Positions 25,837 to 34,928 of a DNA stretch of 44,403 nucleotides are shown piece by piece. The DNA comes from an uncultured beta proteobacterium (lineage in GTDB: Bacteria > Pseudomonadota > Gammaproteobacteria > Burkholderiales > Burkholderiaceae_C): positions 1-44,403 of the forward strand of contig CAJAES010000109.1 of NCBI GenBank assembly GCA_903938815.1, read 5' to 3'. A program made the position numbers and the translations under genes. Position 1 is the first letter of the stretch. The number at the start of each line of letters is the position of its first letter. Below the pieces are notes generated by a model that was given only the letters and a program-made list of their open reading frames with translations, had not been told where the DNA came from and searched no databases.

Positions 25837-26433
25837 ATGAGCGATCACGATCATTCACACCTCGACGACTGGGACCTGCGCGTGCGCGCGCTCGAGACCC
25901 TGCTGGTCGAGAAGGGCTACGTGGACCCGGCGGCCGTCGATCGCCTGATCGAGACCTACGAGACACAGGTGGGCCCGCACAACGGCGCCCGGGTGGTCGC
26001 GCGCGCCTGGGCCGACCCGGCCTATGCCGACTGGCTGGCGCGCGACGCCACGGCCGCCATCGCGAGCATGGGCTACGGGGGCCGCCAGGGCGAGCATATG
26101 GTGGCGCTGTTCAACACGCCCGGGACGCACCACCTGGTGGTCTGCACGCTGTGCTCCTGCTACCCATGGCCGGTGCTGGGCCTGCCGCCGGTCTGGTACA
26201 AGTCCGCGCCCTACCGCTCGCGCGCGGTGCTCGACCCGCGCGGCGTTCTGGCCGAGTTCGGCGTCGCGCTGCCTGAATCCACGCGCATGGTGGTGCGCGA
26301 CTCCACCGCCGAGATCCGTTACCTGGTGGTGCCGATGCGGCCCGCCGGCACCGAGGGCTGGCCCGAGGAACGACTGGCCACGCTGGTCACGCGCGATTCG
26401 ATGATCGGCACCGGCCTGGCGGGTGCGGCATGA
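25837..26433 (+). CDS. nthA: Nitrile hydratase alpha subunit, cobalt type
   Basis: 198 residues. Nitrile hydratase converts nitriles to amides with water. The metal site is VCTLCSCYPW: Cys103, Cys106, Ser107, Cys108. Thr at position 104 (CTLCSC) is the mark of the cobalt enzyme; iron types have Ser (CSLCSC). DWDLRVRALETLLVEKG at the N-terminus and the RVVARAWADPAYADWL block are family features. It overlaps the beta subunit start by four bases. Metal insertion needs the accessory protein two genes on. Confidence 0.96.
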   Translation: MSDHDHSHLDDWDLRVRALETLLVEKGYVDPAAVDRLIETYETQVGPHNGARVVARAWADPAYADWLARDATAAIASMGYGGRQGEHMVALFNTPGTHHLVVCTLCSCYPWPVLGLPPVWYKSAPYRSRAVLDPRGVLAEFGVALPESTRMVVRDSTAEIRYLVVPMRPAGTEGWPEERLATLVTRDSMIGTGLAGAA

Positions 26434-27158
26434 ACGGCGTGCACGACATGGGCGGGCTACAGGGTTTCGGACCCGTGGTTCCATCCCTATCCGGTTTTCC
26501 AGCTGCTCCCGATGCTCATGGCGGCCCAGGCCACGATACCGGCACCTCCGAAGCCGGCGAACCGCTGTTCCACGCCGCCTGGGAGCGCCGCGCCCTGGGC
26601 CTGACGCTCGCGATGGGCGCCACCGGGCAATGGAACATCGACCAGATGCGCTCGGCGCGCGAGAGCCTGCCGCCGGCGCAGTACCTGGGTTCGAGCTACT
26701 ACCAGATCTGGACCGCGGCGCTGGAGCGGATGCTGCTGCAGCGCGGCCTGGTGGGCGCCGACGAACTCGCCGCCGGCCACGCGCTGCAGGCCCCGCTGCC
26801 GGTGGCGCGCGTGCTGCAGGCCGATGCCGTGGACGCGGCGCTGGCACGCGGCACGCCCAGCGAAAGGCCGGCCCCCGGGCCGGCGCGCTTTGCCGTCGGC
26901 GACCGCGTGCGCGCCCTCAACCTGAACCCGCCCGGCCACACGCGGCTGCCGCGCTATGTGCGCGGGCACGTGGGCACCGTGGCCATGGTGCATGGCGCGC
27001 ATGTGTTTCCCGACACGCACGCCACGCCGGGTGCCGCCGAGGCGCCCCAGTGGCTCTACACCGTGGCCTTCACGGCGGCAGAGCTGTGGGGCCCGCAGGG
27101 CGGCGGCGCCGACGAAGTGTCGGTCGATGCCTGGGACAGCTACCTGGAGCCCGCTTGA
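26430..27158 (+). CDS. nthB: Nitrile hydratase beta subunit
   Basis: 242 residues. MNGVHDMGGLQGFGPV is the invariant N-terminus of this subunit. RARFAVGD-type residues (PARFAVGDRVRALNLNPPG) and HTRLPRYVRGHVGTV are the C-terminal SH3-like barrel that covers the metal site, and WLYTVAFTAAELWG is the closing strand. It overlaps nthA in ATGA, giving equal production of the two subunits. No amidase gene follows in the window. Confidence 0.95.
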   Translation: MNGVHDMGGLQGFGPVVPSLSGFPAAPDAHGGPGHDTGTSEAGEPLFHAAWERRALGLTLAMGATGQWNIDQMRSARESLPPAQYLGSSYYQIWTAALERMLLQRGLVGADELAAGHALQAPLPVARVLQADAVDAALARGTPSERPAPGPARFAVGDRVRALNLNPPGHTRLPRYVRGHVGTVAMVHGAHVFPDTHATPGAAEAPQWLYTVAFTAAELWGPQGGGADEVSVDAWDSYLEPA

Positions 27159-27257
27159 TCGCACCTGAATCCACCGTGCCGCCTTGCCGCCTTGCCGCAA
27201 TCCCGCCCCGACCACCCCGAGCGCGAACACCGGAGTGCCGCGCATGAAGGATCTGCC

Positions 27258-27632
27258 GTGAACCGCCCCGATCTGCCCAACCTGCCCGGCCTGCCGCGCG
27301 ATGCCGAAGGCCCCGTCTTCACGGCGCCCTGGCAGTCACAGGCTTTCGCGCTGGTGCTCGCGCTGCACGAACGCGGCGCGTTCACCTGGCCGGAGTGGGC
27401 TGCGGCGCTCACCGACGCCATTCGCGCGGCGCAGGCCGCGGGAGACCCCGACGACGGCAGCACCTACTGGCAGCATTGGCTGGACGCGCTGGAGTCGCTG
27501 GTGCTGGCCAAGGGCCTGGGCGGCGCGGAGCAGTTGCATGCGCTCGAACACGCCTGGGAAGCAGCCGCCGAACGCACGCCACACGGCGCGGCCATCGTGC
27601 TGACCCCGGCCGAACGCGCCCTCGCGCGCTGA
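27258..27632 (+). CDS. Nitrile hydratase accessory protein (metallochaperone family)
   Basis: 124 residues from GTG. LPRDAEGPVFTAPWQSQAFALVLALHERGAFTW, the best-conserved part (here described from about residue 10), and EWAAALTDAIRAAQ plus YWQHWLDALESLVLAKGL match the small activator (P14K/NhhG-like) that resembles the beta-subunit N-terminal half and delivers cobalt to the alpha subunit. AAGGA at 27247-27251 precedes the GTG. The gap of 99 bp after nthB is unusually long for this cluster. A five-codon ATGAAGGATCTGCCGTGA overlaps the start and may be incidental. Confidence 0.85.
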   Translation: MNRPDLPNLPGLPRDAEGPVFTAPWQSQAFALVLALHERGAFTWPEWAAALTDAIRAAQAAGDPDDGSTYWQHWLDALESLVLAKGLGGAEQLHALEHAWEAAAERTPHGAAIVLTPAERALAR

Positions 27633-27688
27633 CTCGGCCCGGGAAGAGCTCGCCCCAGGCTGATGGCGCCTGCCACCTGCCCGGCGGC

Positions 27689-29260
27689 TCAGGCCCGGCT
27701 GGCCCCTGCTTCCAGCCGGAAGGTGGCCACGAGCGCCGCCAGCGTCTGCGCCTGCGCCTTCAGCGATTCCGCCGCCGCGGCCGATTGCTCCACCAGCGCG
27801 GCGTTCTGCTGCGTCATGCGGTCCAGCAGCGTGACCGAACCGTGCACCTGTCCGAGGCCGCCGTTCTGTTCCGTGGCCGCGCTGGAGATCTCTCCGATGA
27901 TGGTGCTGACCTGCTGCACGCTGGAGACGATCTCGTCCATGGTGCGGCCGGCATCGCCCACCAGCCGGGCGCCGGCTTCCACGCGTTCGACACTGGAGCC
28001 GATGAGCCCCTTGATCTCGCGCGCCGCGGCAGCGCTGCGCTGGGCCAGGCTGCGCACCTCGCCGGCGACGACAGCAAAGCCCCTGCCCTGCTCGCCGGCC
28101 CGGGCGGCTTCCACGGCTGCGTTCAGCGCCAGGATGTTGGTCTGGAAGGCGATGCCGTCGATGACACCGATGATGTCGGCGATCTGGCGCGAGCTGCCGC
28201 TGATCTGCTCCATGGTGGCGACGACCTCACCCACCACGCTGCCCCCGCGCGAAGCCACCACGGCCGCATTGCGCGCCAGGCTGTCGGCCTGACGGGCCGA
28301 CGCGGCGCTGGCCGCCACGGTGCCGCTGAGCTGCTGCATCGCGCTGGCGGCCTGCTGCAGGTTGCCGGCGGTCTGCTCGGTGCGCTGGCTGAGGTCCTGG
28401 TTGCCGGTGGCCACCTCGGAGCTCGCCATCTGGATCGACTCCGCCGACTGCCGGACCTGCCCCACGAGCCGGCTCAGGCCCTGCTGCATCTCCCCCAGTG
28501 CTCGCAGCAGCTGCGCGGTCTCGTCGTGCCCGCGCACGGTCGGCAGCGGGCTCAGGTCGCCGCCGGCGATGCGGCGTGCGGCGCTTACCGCCTGCTCCAG
28601 CGGCCCGCAGACCGAGCGCAGCGTCCAAAGCATCAGGGGCAGGAAGATCGCCAGCGTGACGCCCACCAGCACGAGCCGGAGCATCGACACCAGCGTCGAC
28701 GAGGCCGCCATGTCGGCGCGGATGCCCGCCAGCGCGTCCTGCTGCGCCTTGAGCAGCGCATCGCTGGTGGCGCCGAGGGCCAGCACCTTGTCCTCGGCCT
28801 GCCCCACATAGGCCAGCGCGACCGGGCCGTCGATCTGGGCCGCCTCGAGCTGCGCGGCGATGGGGCCGATGGCCGCGGCGTAGTCGTCGAGCTGCTGGCC
28901 GAGCGCGGCCACCAGCTCGGCCATCCTGCGATCGTCGTCGTGCGACTTCAGCAGGCCCGCGCCCAGTGCCTTGACGGCCTGGATCTCGGCCGTCCACAAG
29001 CCCCGCAGGCGCTGCACCTCGACGCTGTTGGACGAACCGACGGCCACCATCTGCGACTCCAGCCGCCGAAGCTCGGTGAGGCCGCGGCGCAGTTGGCCGA
29101 CTTCGCCGGTGGCCGCATTGGCGCGGTCGAACAGGCCCTCCACCTTCTGGATGCCGACATGGTTGGCCACGACGCCCCAGGCGCCCAGGGCCAGCAGAGA
29201 GACGGTGACGACGGCAATCACCAGCCGGAAGCGCGCGCGGATCGTGAGGGTCTGAAGCAT
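27689..29260 (-). CDS. Methyl-accepting chemotaxis protein
   Basis: 523 residues. TM1 about 10-30; periplasmic ligand domain about 31-190 (four-helix-bundle-like, Ala/Leu/Gln-rich); TM2 about 190-212; HAMP about 213-265; cytoplasmic signalling domain to the end. The tip region is IAFQTNILALNAAVEAARAG then EQGRGFAVVAGEVRSLAQRS, the CheA/CheW contact. The C-terminus lacks the NWETF-type receptor-tethering pentapeptide. Ligand unknown; the gene is next to the nitrile hydratase operon, but no link is shown. It diverges from the GMC gene across 202 bp. Confidence 0.93.
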   Translation of the reverse strand: MLQTLTIRARFRLVIAVVTVSLLALGAWGVVANHVGIQKVEGLFDRANAATGEVGQLRRGLTELRRLESQMVAVGSSNSVEVQRLRGLWTAEIQAVKALGAGLLKSHDDDRRMAELVAALGQQLDDYAAAIGPIAAQLEAAQIDGPVALAYVGQAEDKVLALGATSDALLKAQQDALAGIRADMAASSTLVSMLRLVLVGVTLAIFLPLMLWTLRSVCGPLEQAVSAARRIAGGDLSPLPTVRGHDETAQLLRALGEMQQGLSRLVGQVRQSAESIQMASSEVATGNQDLSQRTEQTAGNLQQAASAMQQLSGTVAASAASARQADSLARNAAVVASRGGSVVGEVVATMEQISGSSRQIADIIGVIDGIAFQTNILALNAAVEAARAGEQGRGFAVVAGEVRSLAQRSAAAAREIKGLIGSSVERVEAGARLVGDAGRTMDEIVSSVQQVSTIIGEISSAATEQNGGLGQVHGSVTLLDRMTQQNAALVEQSAAAAESLKAQAQTLAALVATFRLEAGASRA

Positions 29261-29462
29261 GGACTCGGTGCGCAGGTTGAAAACAATGGGTGGATTTTCC
29301 GGAACGCGCCGCCGGGCGATCGGCGCATCAACGCAGTGGAAGCCTGCCGTTTCAAGGGGGCCGCACCAGCCTGAGGCCGGCCTCGGCGGGCGCTCTAGAG
29401 TTCGCTGCCTAAGCTGGTGCGCAAGCCCCGGAGCGGTGCGGCGACGGGTCCAGAATGAGTTC

Positions 29463-31064
29463 ATGAGCGATAGCCATGACTTCATCATCGTCGGCGCGGG
29501 ATCGGCGGGCGCCGTGTTGGCCTCCCGGTTGACCGAGGACCCATCCGTCAGCGTCGTGCTGATCGAGGCCGGGCCGCCCGACCGCAGCGTGCTGATCCAC
29601 TGCCCTGCGGGCCTGGCGCTGATGGCGCAGACGGGACAGGCCAACTGGGCGTTCGACACCGTTCCCCAGCCGGGTCTCGGCGGTCGCCGCGGCTACCAGC
29701 CGCGCGGCAAGGTGCTGGGCGGCTCGAGTTCCATCAACGCGATGATCTACCTGCGCGGCCAGCGCGAGGACTACGACCACTGGGCCGCGCTGGGCAACCC
29801 GGGCTGGTCCTGGGACGAGGTGCTGCCCTACTTCAAGCGTGCCGAGCACAACGAGCGCGGCGCGGATGCGCTGCACGGCCAGGGCGGCCCGCTGAACGTG
29901 ATGGACCTGCGCAGCCCGAACCCGTTCAGCCCGCGCTTCGTCGACGCAGCCGTGCAGGCCGGACTGTCGCGCAACCCCGACTTCAACGGCCCCGGGCAGG
30001 AAGGCGCAGGCCTCTACCAGGTGACGCACCGCGACGGCGAGCGCTGGAGCGTGGCCAAGGGCTACCTGACCCCGAACCTGTCGCGGCCCAACCTGCAGGT
30101 GCTGACCGGCGCGATGGCCACGCGCGTGCTGATGGACGGCCCGCGCGCCACGGGTGTCGAGATCGTGCAGGGCGGATCGAAGCGCGTGCTGCGGGCCCGG
30201 CGCGAGGTCCTGCTGTGCGCCGGTGCGCTGCAGTCGCCGCAGTTGCTGCAGCTGTCGGGCATCGGGCGCGGCGACGAACTGCAAGCCCTCGGCGTGCAGG
30301 TGCACCACGACCTGCGGGGAGTGGGGCGCCATCTGCACGACCACGTGGACGTGGTGCAGGTGGTGGATGCGCCGCACCTGACGGAGCTGTTCGGAGTGTC
30401 CCTGCCCGGCGCCTGGCATGCGCTGAAGGGCATCGCGGAATGGCGCCGCCAGCGCAGCGGCATGCTGACCACCAACTTCGCCGAAGCCGGCGGGTTCTTC
30501 CGCAGCACGCCCGACGTGGCCACGCCGGACCTGCAGCTGCACTTCGTGGTGGGCAAGCTGCTCGACCACGGCCGCAAGACGGTGTTCGGCCACGGCTACT
30601 CCTGCCATGTGTGCCTGCTGCGCCCGGTCAGCCGCGGCAGCGTGCGCCTGTCCAGTTCCGACCCGCTGGCCGCGCCGCTGATCGACCCCGGATTCCTGGC
30701 CGAGCGCGCCGACATGGACCGCATGGTGCTCGGTTTCAAGGCCATGCGCCGCATCCTGCAGCAGCCGGCGCTGGCACAGTACGGCGGCCGCGAATTGAAG
30801 GCTACCGCCGGCGCACAGACAGACGCGCAGATCGAGCAGGTGATCCGTGCGTTTGCCGACACCATCTACCACCCGGTGGGCAGCTGCCGCATGGGGCCGG
30901 ACCCCCAGCACGACGTGGTGGATTCGCAGTTGCGGGTGCATGGCCTGCAGGGCCTGCGCGTGGTGGATGCGTCGGTCATGCCACGCATCGTTTCGGGCAA
31001 CACCAACGCCCCCGTGGTGATGATCGCGGAGAAGGCCGCGGACATGATCAGAATCGGGGGGTGA
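29463..31064 (+). CDS. GMC-family FAD oxidoreductase (choline dehydrogenase-like), copy 1
   Basis: 533 residues. FAD-binding: DFIIVGAGSAGAVLASRL (from residue 6) and RGKVLGGSSSINAMIYLRG. The catalytic His470 lies in YHPVGSCRMG, and the second active-site position is in GNTNAPVVMIAEKAADMI. It oxidises an alcohol using FAD, passing electrons onwards; the substrate is unknown. Stop and start of the next gene overlap (GTGA), so the three genes at 29463-32310 form one operon. A second, distinct GMC enzyme lies at 34929. Confidence 0.92.
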   Translation: MSDSHDFIIVGAGSAGAVLASRLTEDPSVSVVLIEAGPPDRSVLIHCPAGLALMAQTGQANWAFDTVPQPGLGGRRGYQPRGKVLGGSSSINAMIYLRGQREDYDHWAALGNPGWSWDEVLPYFKRAEHNERGADALHGQGGPLNVMDLRSPNPFSPRFVDAAVQAGLSRNPDFNGPGQEGAGLYQVTHRDGERWSVAKGYLTPNLSRPNLQVLTGAMATRVLMDGPRATGVEIVQGGSKRVLRARREVLLCAGALQSPQLLQLSGIGRGDELQALGVQVHHDLRGVGRHLHDHVDVVQVVDAPHLTELFGVSLPGAWHALKGIAEWRRQRSGMLTTNFAEAGGFFRSTPDVATPDLQLHFVVGKLLDHGRKTVFGHGYSCHVCLLRPVSRGSVRLSSSDPLAAPLIDPGFLAERADMDRMVLGFKAMRRILQQPALAQYGGRELKATAGAQTDAQIEQVIRAFADTIYHPVGSCRMGPDPQHDVVDSQLRVHGLQGLRVVDASVMPRIVSGNTNAPVVMIAEKAADMIRIGG

Positions 31065-32068
31065 AACTCTCCGCCCTCGATCAATCCGTCTCCGTGGCCG
31101 GCCGCGGCCAGGACCACGCCATTCGCGACACCCTGGACCTCGCCCTGCACTGCGAAGCGCACGGCTACCACCGCTTCTGGGTCAGCGAGCACCACGGCCT
31201 GCCCACCATCGTGGGCAGCGCCCCCGAGATCCTCATGGCCGCCATCGCGGCGCGCACTTCCCGCATCCGCGTGGGCAGCGCGGGCGTGATGCTGCCGCAC
31301 TACTCGGCGCTGAAGGTGGCCGAGCAGTTCCGGGTGCTGGATGCGCTGGCGCCCGGCCGGATCGACCTCGGCGTGGGCCGCGCACCCGGCAGCGACGGCC
31401 GCACGGCGCGCGCGCTGAACCCGAACGCCGCGAGTGCGGCCGACGCCTTCCCGCAGCAGGTGCAGGAACTGCAGGCCTGGACGCGCGGGCAGGTGGTGGG
31501 CGGCATCCACGCCCACCCCGAGCCACCGCCCGGCAGCGGCCTGGAGCGGGCGCCCGAGGTCTGGATGCTCGGCAGTTCCGACTACGGCGCGCAGCTGGCG
31601 GCCTACCTCGGCCTGCCCTACGCCTTCGCCTACTTTTTCATGGACGGCCAGGGCGTGGAGCAGGCGCTGGGCCTGTACCGCGAGCTGTACCGCCCGAGCG
31701 ACCGCCACCCGAAGCCGCACCCGACCATCTGCGTCTGGGCCCTGGTGGCCGAGACCGACGAAGCCGCGCAGCACCACGCGCTCAGCCGCGACCGCTGGCG
31801 CCTGGACCGGCAGATGGGCCGCCTGGGCCCGCTGCGCTGGCCCGATGAGATCGCGTCGGCAGGCTTCACCGAAGCCGAGCTGGCCCACCTGGCGCCCATG
31901 CGCCGCAAGGCCTTCGTCGGCACGCCGGCCCGCGTGGGCGCGCAGTTGCGCGCGCTGGCGGCGGAACTGCAACTCGAGGAGCTCGTCGTGAACACCTGGG
32001 CCTGTGACGTGGATGTGCGGCGCCGTTCGTACGAACTCCTGGCCCGCGAACTGGGAGCCTCGGCATGA
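31061..32068 (+). CDS. Luciferase-like (LLM) flavin-dependent oxidoreductase
   Basis: 335 residues from a GTG. The LLM fold shows KLSALDQSVSVAGR at the N-terminus, HGYHRFWVSEHHGLPTIVGS, RIRVGSAGVMLPHYSALKVAEQF and LAPGRIDLGVGRAPGSDG. These match the MsnO8/YhbW-like branch, which uses reduced flavin and oxygen. The substrate is unknown. It starts inside the stop of the GMC gene and ends inside the start of the S4 gene. Confidence 0.92.
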   Translation: MKLSALDQSVSVAGRGQDHAIRDTLDLALHCEAHGYHRFWVSEHHGLPTIVGSAPEILMAAIAARTSRIRVGSAGVMLPHYSALKVAEQFRVLDALAPGRIDLGVGRAPGSDGRTARALNPNAASAADAFPQQVQELQAWTRGQVVGGIHAHPEPPPGSGLERAPEVWMLGSSDYGAQLAAYLGLPYAFAYFFMDGQGVEQALGLYRELYRPSDRHPKPHPTICVWALVAETDEAAQHHALSRDRWRLDRQMGRLGPLRWPDEIASAGFTEAELAHLAPMRRKAFVGTPARVGAQLRALAAELQLEELVVNTWACDVDVRRRSYELLARELGASA

Positions 32069-32310
32069 ATCCATTCGACCTGCGAGGCGAGTACATCACG
32101 CTGGATGCGCTGCTGAAGGCCACCGGCCTGGCATCGTCCGGCGGCGCGGCCAAGATCATGATCGCCGAAGGCGCGGTGCAGGTGGACGGCGCGGTGGAGA
32201 CTCGGCGCGGCCGCAAGCTGCGGCCCGGTATGGTGGTGGCCGTGGCAGGCCAGAAGGTGGCGCTGCGCGCCGCGGACGGGCCCGGACCGGACACCGGACC
32301 CGGATCCTGA
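32065..32310 (+). CDS. S4-domain RNA-binding protein (YbcJ-like)
   Basis: 81 residues. Most of it is a single S4 domain: YITLDALLKATGLASSGGAA then KIMIAEGAVQVDGAVETRRG and RKLRPGMVV. Small S4 proteins bind structured RNA or act in ribosome quality control. The C-terminal 15 residues are Gly/Pro-rich. The ATG overlaps the previous stop. Confidence 0.9.
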   Translation: MNPFDLRGEYITLDALLKATGLASSGGAAKIMIAEGAVQVDGAVETRRGRKLRPGMVVAVAGQKVALRAADGPGPDTGPGS

Positions 32311-32335
32311 GCCCGGCCCGAAGCCTGGGCTCAGG
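32306..32335. terminator. Hairpin between convergent operons
   Basis: CCTGAGCCC and GGGCTCAGG are perfect 9-bp complements around a 12-base loop; the stem starts at the S4 stop codon. It lies between the S4 gene and the sulfatase on the other strand, so it may end both. No T-run. Confidence 0.5.
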
Positions 32336-32344
32336 GGGCGGGCT

Positions 32345-33913
32345 TCAAGGCTTGCGGTCGGGCTGTACCGGCGCCACGAAGGGGAAGCGCGCGCGCGCCT
32401 TCACGCTGGTGGGGCCGGCGGTGCCGCTGCCGCGGATGAACCGCTTCGACTCGTCCACGAACGGCTGGTAGGCCCAGTTCGGCTGCCCGGGCGAGCCTGC
32501 CGCCACCTCGGCCAGGAACAGGCGCCGCCGCTGGCTGTGAAGGATGCGCGCGTGGACTTCCTCCGGGTCCCAGCCGTCGACGGCGCGCGCATGCAGGCGC
32601 TCCTGCAGTTCGGCGTGCTCTGGCCTGCCCGCCAGGTCATGGAGTTCGTCGGGGTCGGCCGCGAGGTCGAACAGCATCGGCGGCAGGCCCCGCGTGAGGA
32701 TGTACTTGTGCACCCCGTCGCGCACCATGCGCGATGGCGCGCAGACGCCTTCGGAGCTGTACTCCGCGATGACGGTGCGGTCTGCGCCCGGCTCCGACCC
32801 GCTCAGCAGGGGCAGCAGGCTGCGGCCGTCCAGCCGATCGACCGGCGCGACGGCGCAGCGGCCGACCTCCAGGAAAGTGGGCAGCAGATCGACCAGCGAC
32901 ACGTGCGCGGCCACGCGCGCCGGCTCGAAACGGCCCGGCATCGACACCACCAGCGGAACGCGCGCCGAGCCCTCGAAGAAGCACTGCTTGAACCACATGC
33001 CGCGCTCGCCCAGCATCTCGCCGTGGTCGCCCGCCAGCACGACCAGGGTGTCCTGGTCCAGGCCGGTTTCCTTCAGCACCTGCAGGATGCGGCCGATCTT
33101 CTCGTCCACGTAGCTGACCATGCCGTAGTAGGCATGGCGCGCCCGCTGCACGTCGGCCTCGGTGACGGTGTATTCGTCCTGCGCGTGGGCGACATGCAGC
33201 CAGCGGCTGTGCTCGTCCAGCTGCTCGTAGGGAATGGGCTGCACGCGCGGCGGGTCGATGTCCTCGTCGCGGTACAGGTCCCAGTGCCGCTGCGGCGACA
33301 CGAACGGCGGGTGCGGATGCGTGAACGAGACCGTCAGGAAGAAGGGCTTGTCCCCCGGCGCGCGGGCCAGGTCGTAGAGGCACTGCGCGCCGCGGTACTC
33401 GACCTCGTCGTCGTAGTCGATCTGCATGCTGCGCACGCAGGGGCCGGCCTCGAGCACGGGGCGCATGCTCACGCCGGTAGGGCGGTGGGCGGGGCCCTTC
33501 AGCCAGTCGGGCGTCCAGGCGAAGTCGGCCGGGTAGATGTCGGTGGTGAGCCGCTCCTCGTAGCCGTGCAACTGGTCCGGACCGATGAAGTGCATCTTGC
33601 CGCACAGGATGGTGCGGTAGCCGGCGGCGCGCAGGTAGTGCGCCATCGTCGGCGTGCCGGCCGCGAACTCGCTCGCGTTGTCCCAGGCTTCGATCGCGTG
33701 GGGCAGGCGCCCGCTGAGCATCGAGAAGCGCGAGGGCGCGCAGATGGGGAAGTTGCAGTAGGCGCTGTCGAACACCACGCCCCCGGCGGCGAGCTTCGCC
33801 ATGTGCGGCGCCTGCACCACGGGGTGGCCGTGGAAGGGCAGCGCCTGCGTGGTCAGCTGGTCGACCATCAGGAAGAGGATGTTCGGCGGGCGTTGCGCCA
33901 CGGGCGGGTTCAT
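32345..33913 (-). CDS. Choline-sulfatase-like sulfatase
   Basis: 522 residues. A type I sulfatase: Asp18 in FLMVDQL binds the metal, and Cys58 in CAPSRFSMLSGRLP is the residue converted to formylglycine. GKMHFIGPDQLHGYEERLTT, IYPADFAWTPDWL, VSFTHPHPPFV and VVLAGDHGEMLGERGMW closely resemble BetC, the choline-O-sulfate hydrolase. Assigning choline sulfate as substrate is uncertain, because the neighbours suit a different molecule. The maturase that makes formylglycine is not in the window. It is last of the minus-strand arm, 7 bp after the Bug gene. Confidence 0.88.
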   Translation of the reverse strand: MNPPVAQRPPNILFLMVDQLTTQALPFHGHPVVQAPHMAKLAAGGVVFDSAYCNFPICAPSRFSMLSGRLPHAIEAWDNASEFAAGTPTMAHYLRAAGYRTILCGKMHFIGPDQLHGYEERLTTDIYPADFAWTPDWLKGPAHRPTGVSMRPVLEAGPCVRSMQIDYDDEVEYRGAQCLYDLARAPGDKPFFLTVSFTHPHPPFVSPQRHWDLYRDEDIDPPRVQPIPYEQLDEHSRWLHVAHAQDEYTVTEADVQRARHAYYGMVSYVDEKIGRILQVLKETGLDQDTLVVLAGDHGEMLGERGMWFKQCFFEGSARVPLVVSMPGRFEPARVAAHVSLVDLLPTFLEVGRCAVAPVDRLDGRSLLPLLSGSEPGADRTVIAEYSSEGVCAPSRMVRDGVHKYILTRGLPPMLFDLAADPDELHDLAGRPEHAELQERLHARAVDGWDPEEVHARILHSQRRRLFLAEVAAGSPGQPNWAYQPFVDESKRFIRGSGTAGPTSVKARARFPFVAPVQPDRKP

Positions 33914-33920
33914 GCGCGGG

Positions 33921-34901
33921 TCACTCGGGCTGGATGTTGGCCGCCTTCACCACGCCGGCCCACTTGGCCAGGTCGCTCCGAAAGTAGCTGCTGAATCCGG
34001 CGGGCGTGCCGGGCGCGGCGGGGGTCATGCCGGCCACTGCGAGCGCGGCGCGCAGGTCTTCGGTGGCCAGGGCCTTGTTGACCTCGCCCGCCAGCCGCTG
34101 CACCACGGCAGGCGGCGTGCCGCGCGGCACCAGCATGCCGACCCACTGGTCGGCCTCGAAATCCGGCGCGGCGGACTCGGCCAGGGTGGGCACGTCGGGC
34201 AGCCCGGGGAGCCGCCTGGCGCTGGTGACGGCCAGCGCCCGCACCTTGCCGGCCTTGATCTGCGGCAGCGCGACCGCCGTGTTGGCGAAGTGGAAATCCA
34301 CGCGGCCTGCGATCTGGTCGTTCATGGCGGCGGGCGCGCCGGTGTAGGGAATGTGCACCGCGAACAGCCCGAGCTGCGACTTGAAGAGCTCCGCCGAGAG
34401 ATGCGCGGGCGAGCCCACGCCGGCCGAGGCATAGCTCAGGCTGCCGGGCCTGGATTTGGCATAGGCCACGAGTTCCTGCACCGTGCGCAGGTTCGAGCCC
34501 GCCTGCACGACCAGCACGGAAGGCGCGTACCCCACCGCGGCCACGGGCTCAAGGTCCTTCACGGCGTCGAAGGGCATGCGGGTGCGCAGCGCGGCGTTGA
34601 TGGTCAGCCCGCTCGTCGTCAACAGCACGGTGTAGCCGTCAGCGGGCGCCTTGGCCACCAGATCGGCGCCGATGACGCCGCCTGCGCCGACCCGGTTGTC
34701 CACCACCACGGGCTGGCCGAGCGCGGCCTGCAGGCGCACGGCCACCTGTCGCGCCGCCACGTCGACCAGGCCGCCGGCCGGCCAGGGCACCACGATGCGC
34801 ACGGGCTTGGCCGGGTAGTCCTGCGCCACGGCCGGCGCGGCCCACAGGAATGCAGCCAGGCTGGCAACGGCGATGGCGATGGCGGGCTTGAATCGGCTCA
34901 T
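33921..34901 (-). CDS. Bug-family (tripartite tricarboxylate) solute-binding protein
   Basis: 326 residues. Signal peptide about 1-26. YPAKPVRIVVPWPAGGLVDV, RVGAGGVIGADLVAKAPADG, LSYASAGVGSPAHLSAE and GLPDVPTLAES are Bug motifs. It binds small carboxylates in the periplasm. No TctB/TctA membrane partner is adjacent; many Bug proteins are orphans that use distant permeases or act in sensing. It lies between the GMC and sulfatase genes, gaps of 27 and 7 bp. Confidence 0.94.
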   Translation of the reverse strand: MSRFKPAIAIAVASLAAFLWAAPAVAQDYPAKPVRIVVPWPAGGLVDVAARQVAVRLQAALGQPVVVDNRVGAGGVIGADLVAKAPADGYTVLLTTSGLTINAALRTRMPFDAVKDLEPVAAVGYAPSVLVVQAGSNLRTVQELVAYAKSRPGSLSYASAGVGSPAHLSAELFKSQLGLFAVHIPYTGAPAAMNDQIAGRVDFHFANTAVALPQIKAGKVRALAVTSARRLPGLPDVPTLAESAAPDFEADQWVGMLVPRGTPPAVVQRLAGEVNKALATEDLRAALAVAGMTPAAPGTPAGFSSYFRSDLAKWAGVVKAANIQPE

Positions 34902-34928
34902 GTTCGGCTCCGGTGAATGGTGTGGCGG

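Noticed and set aside
27192..27257. Upstream extension of the nitrile hydratase accessory gene
   Set aside because: The added 22 residues do not resemble the family, and AAGGA sits properly before the GTG at 27258.
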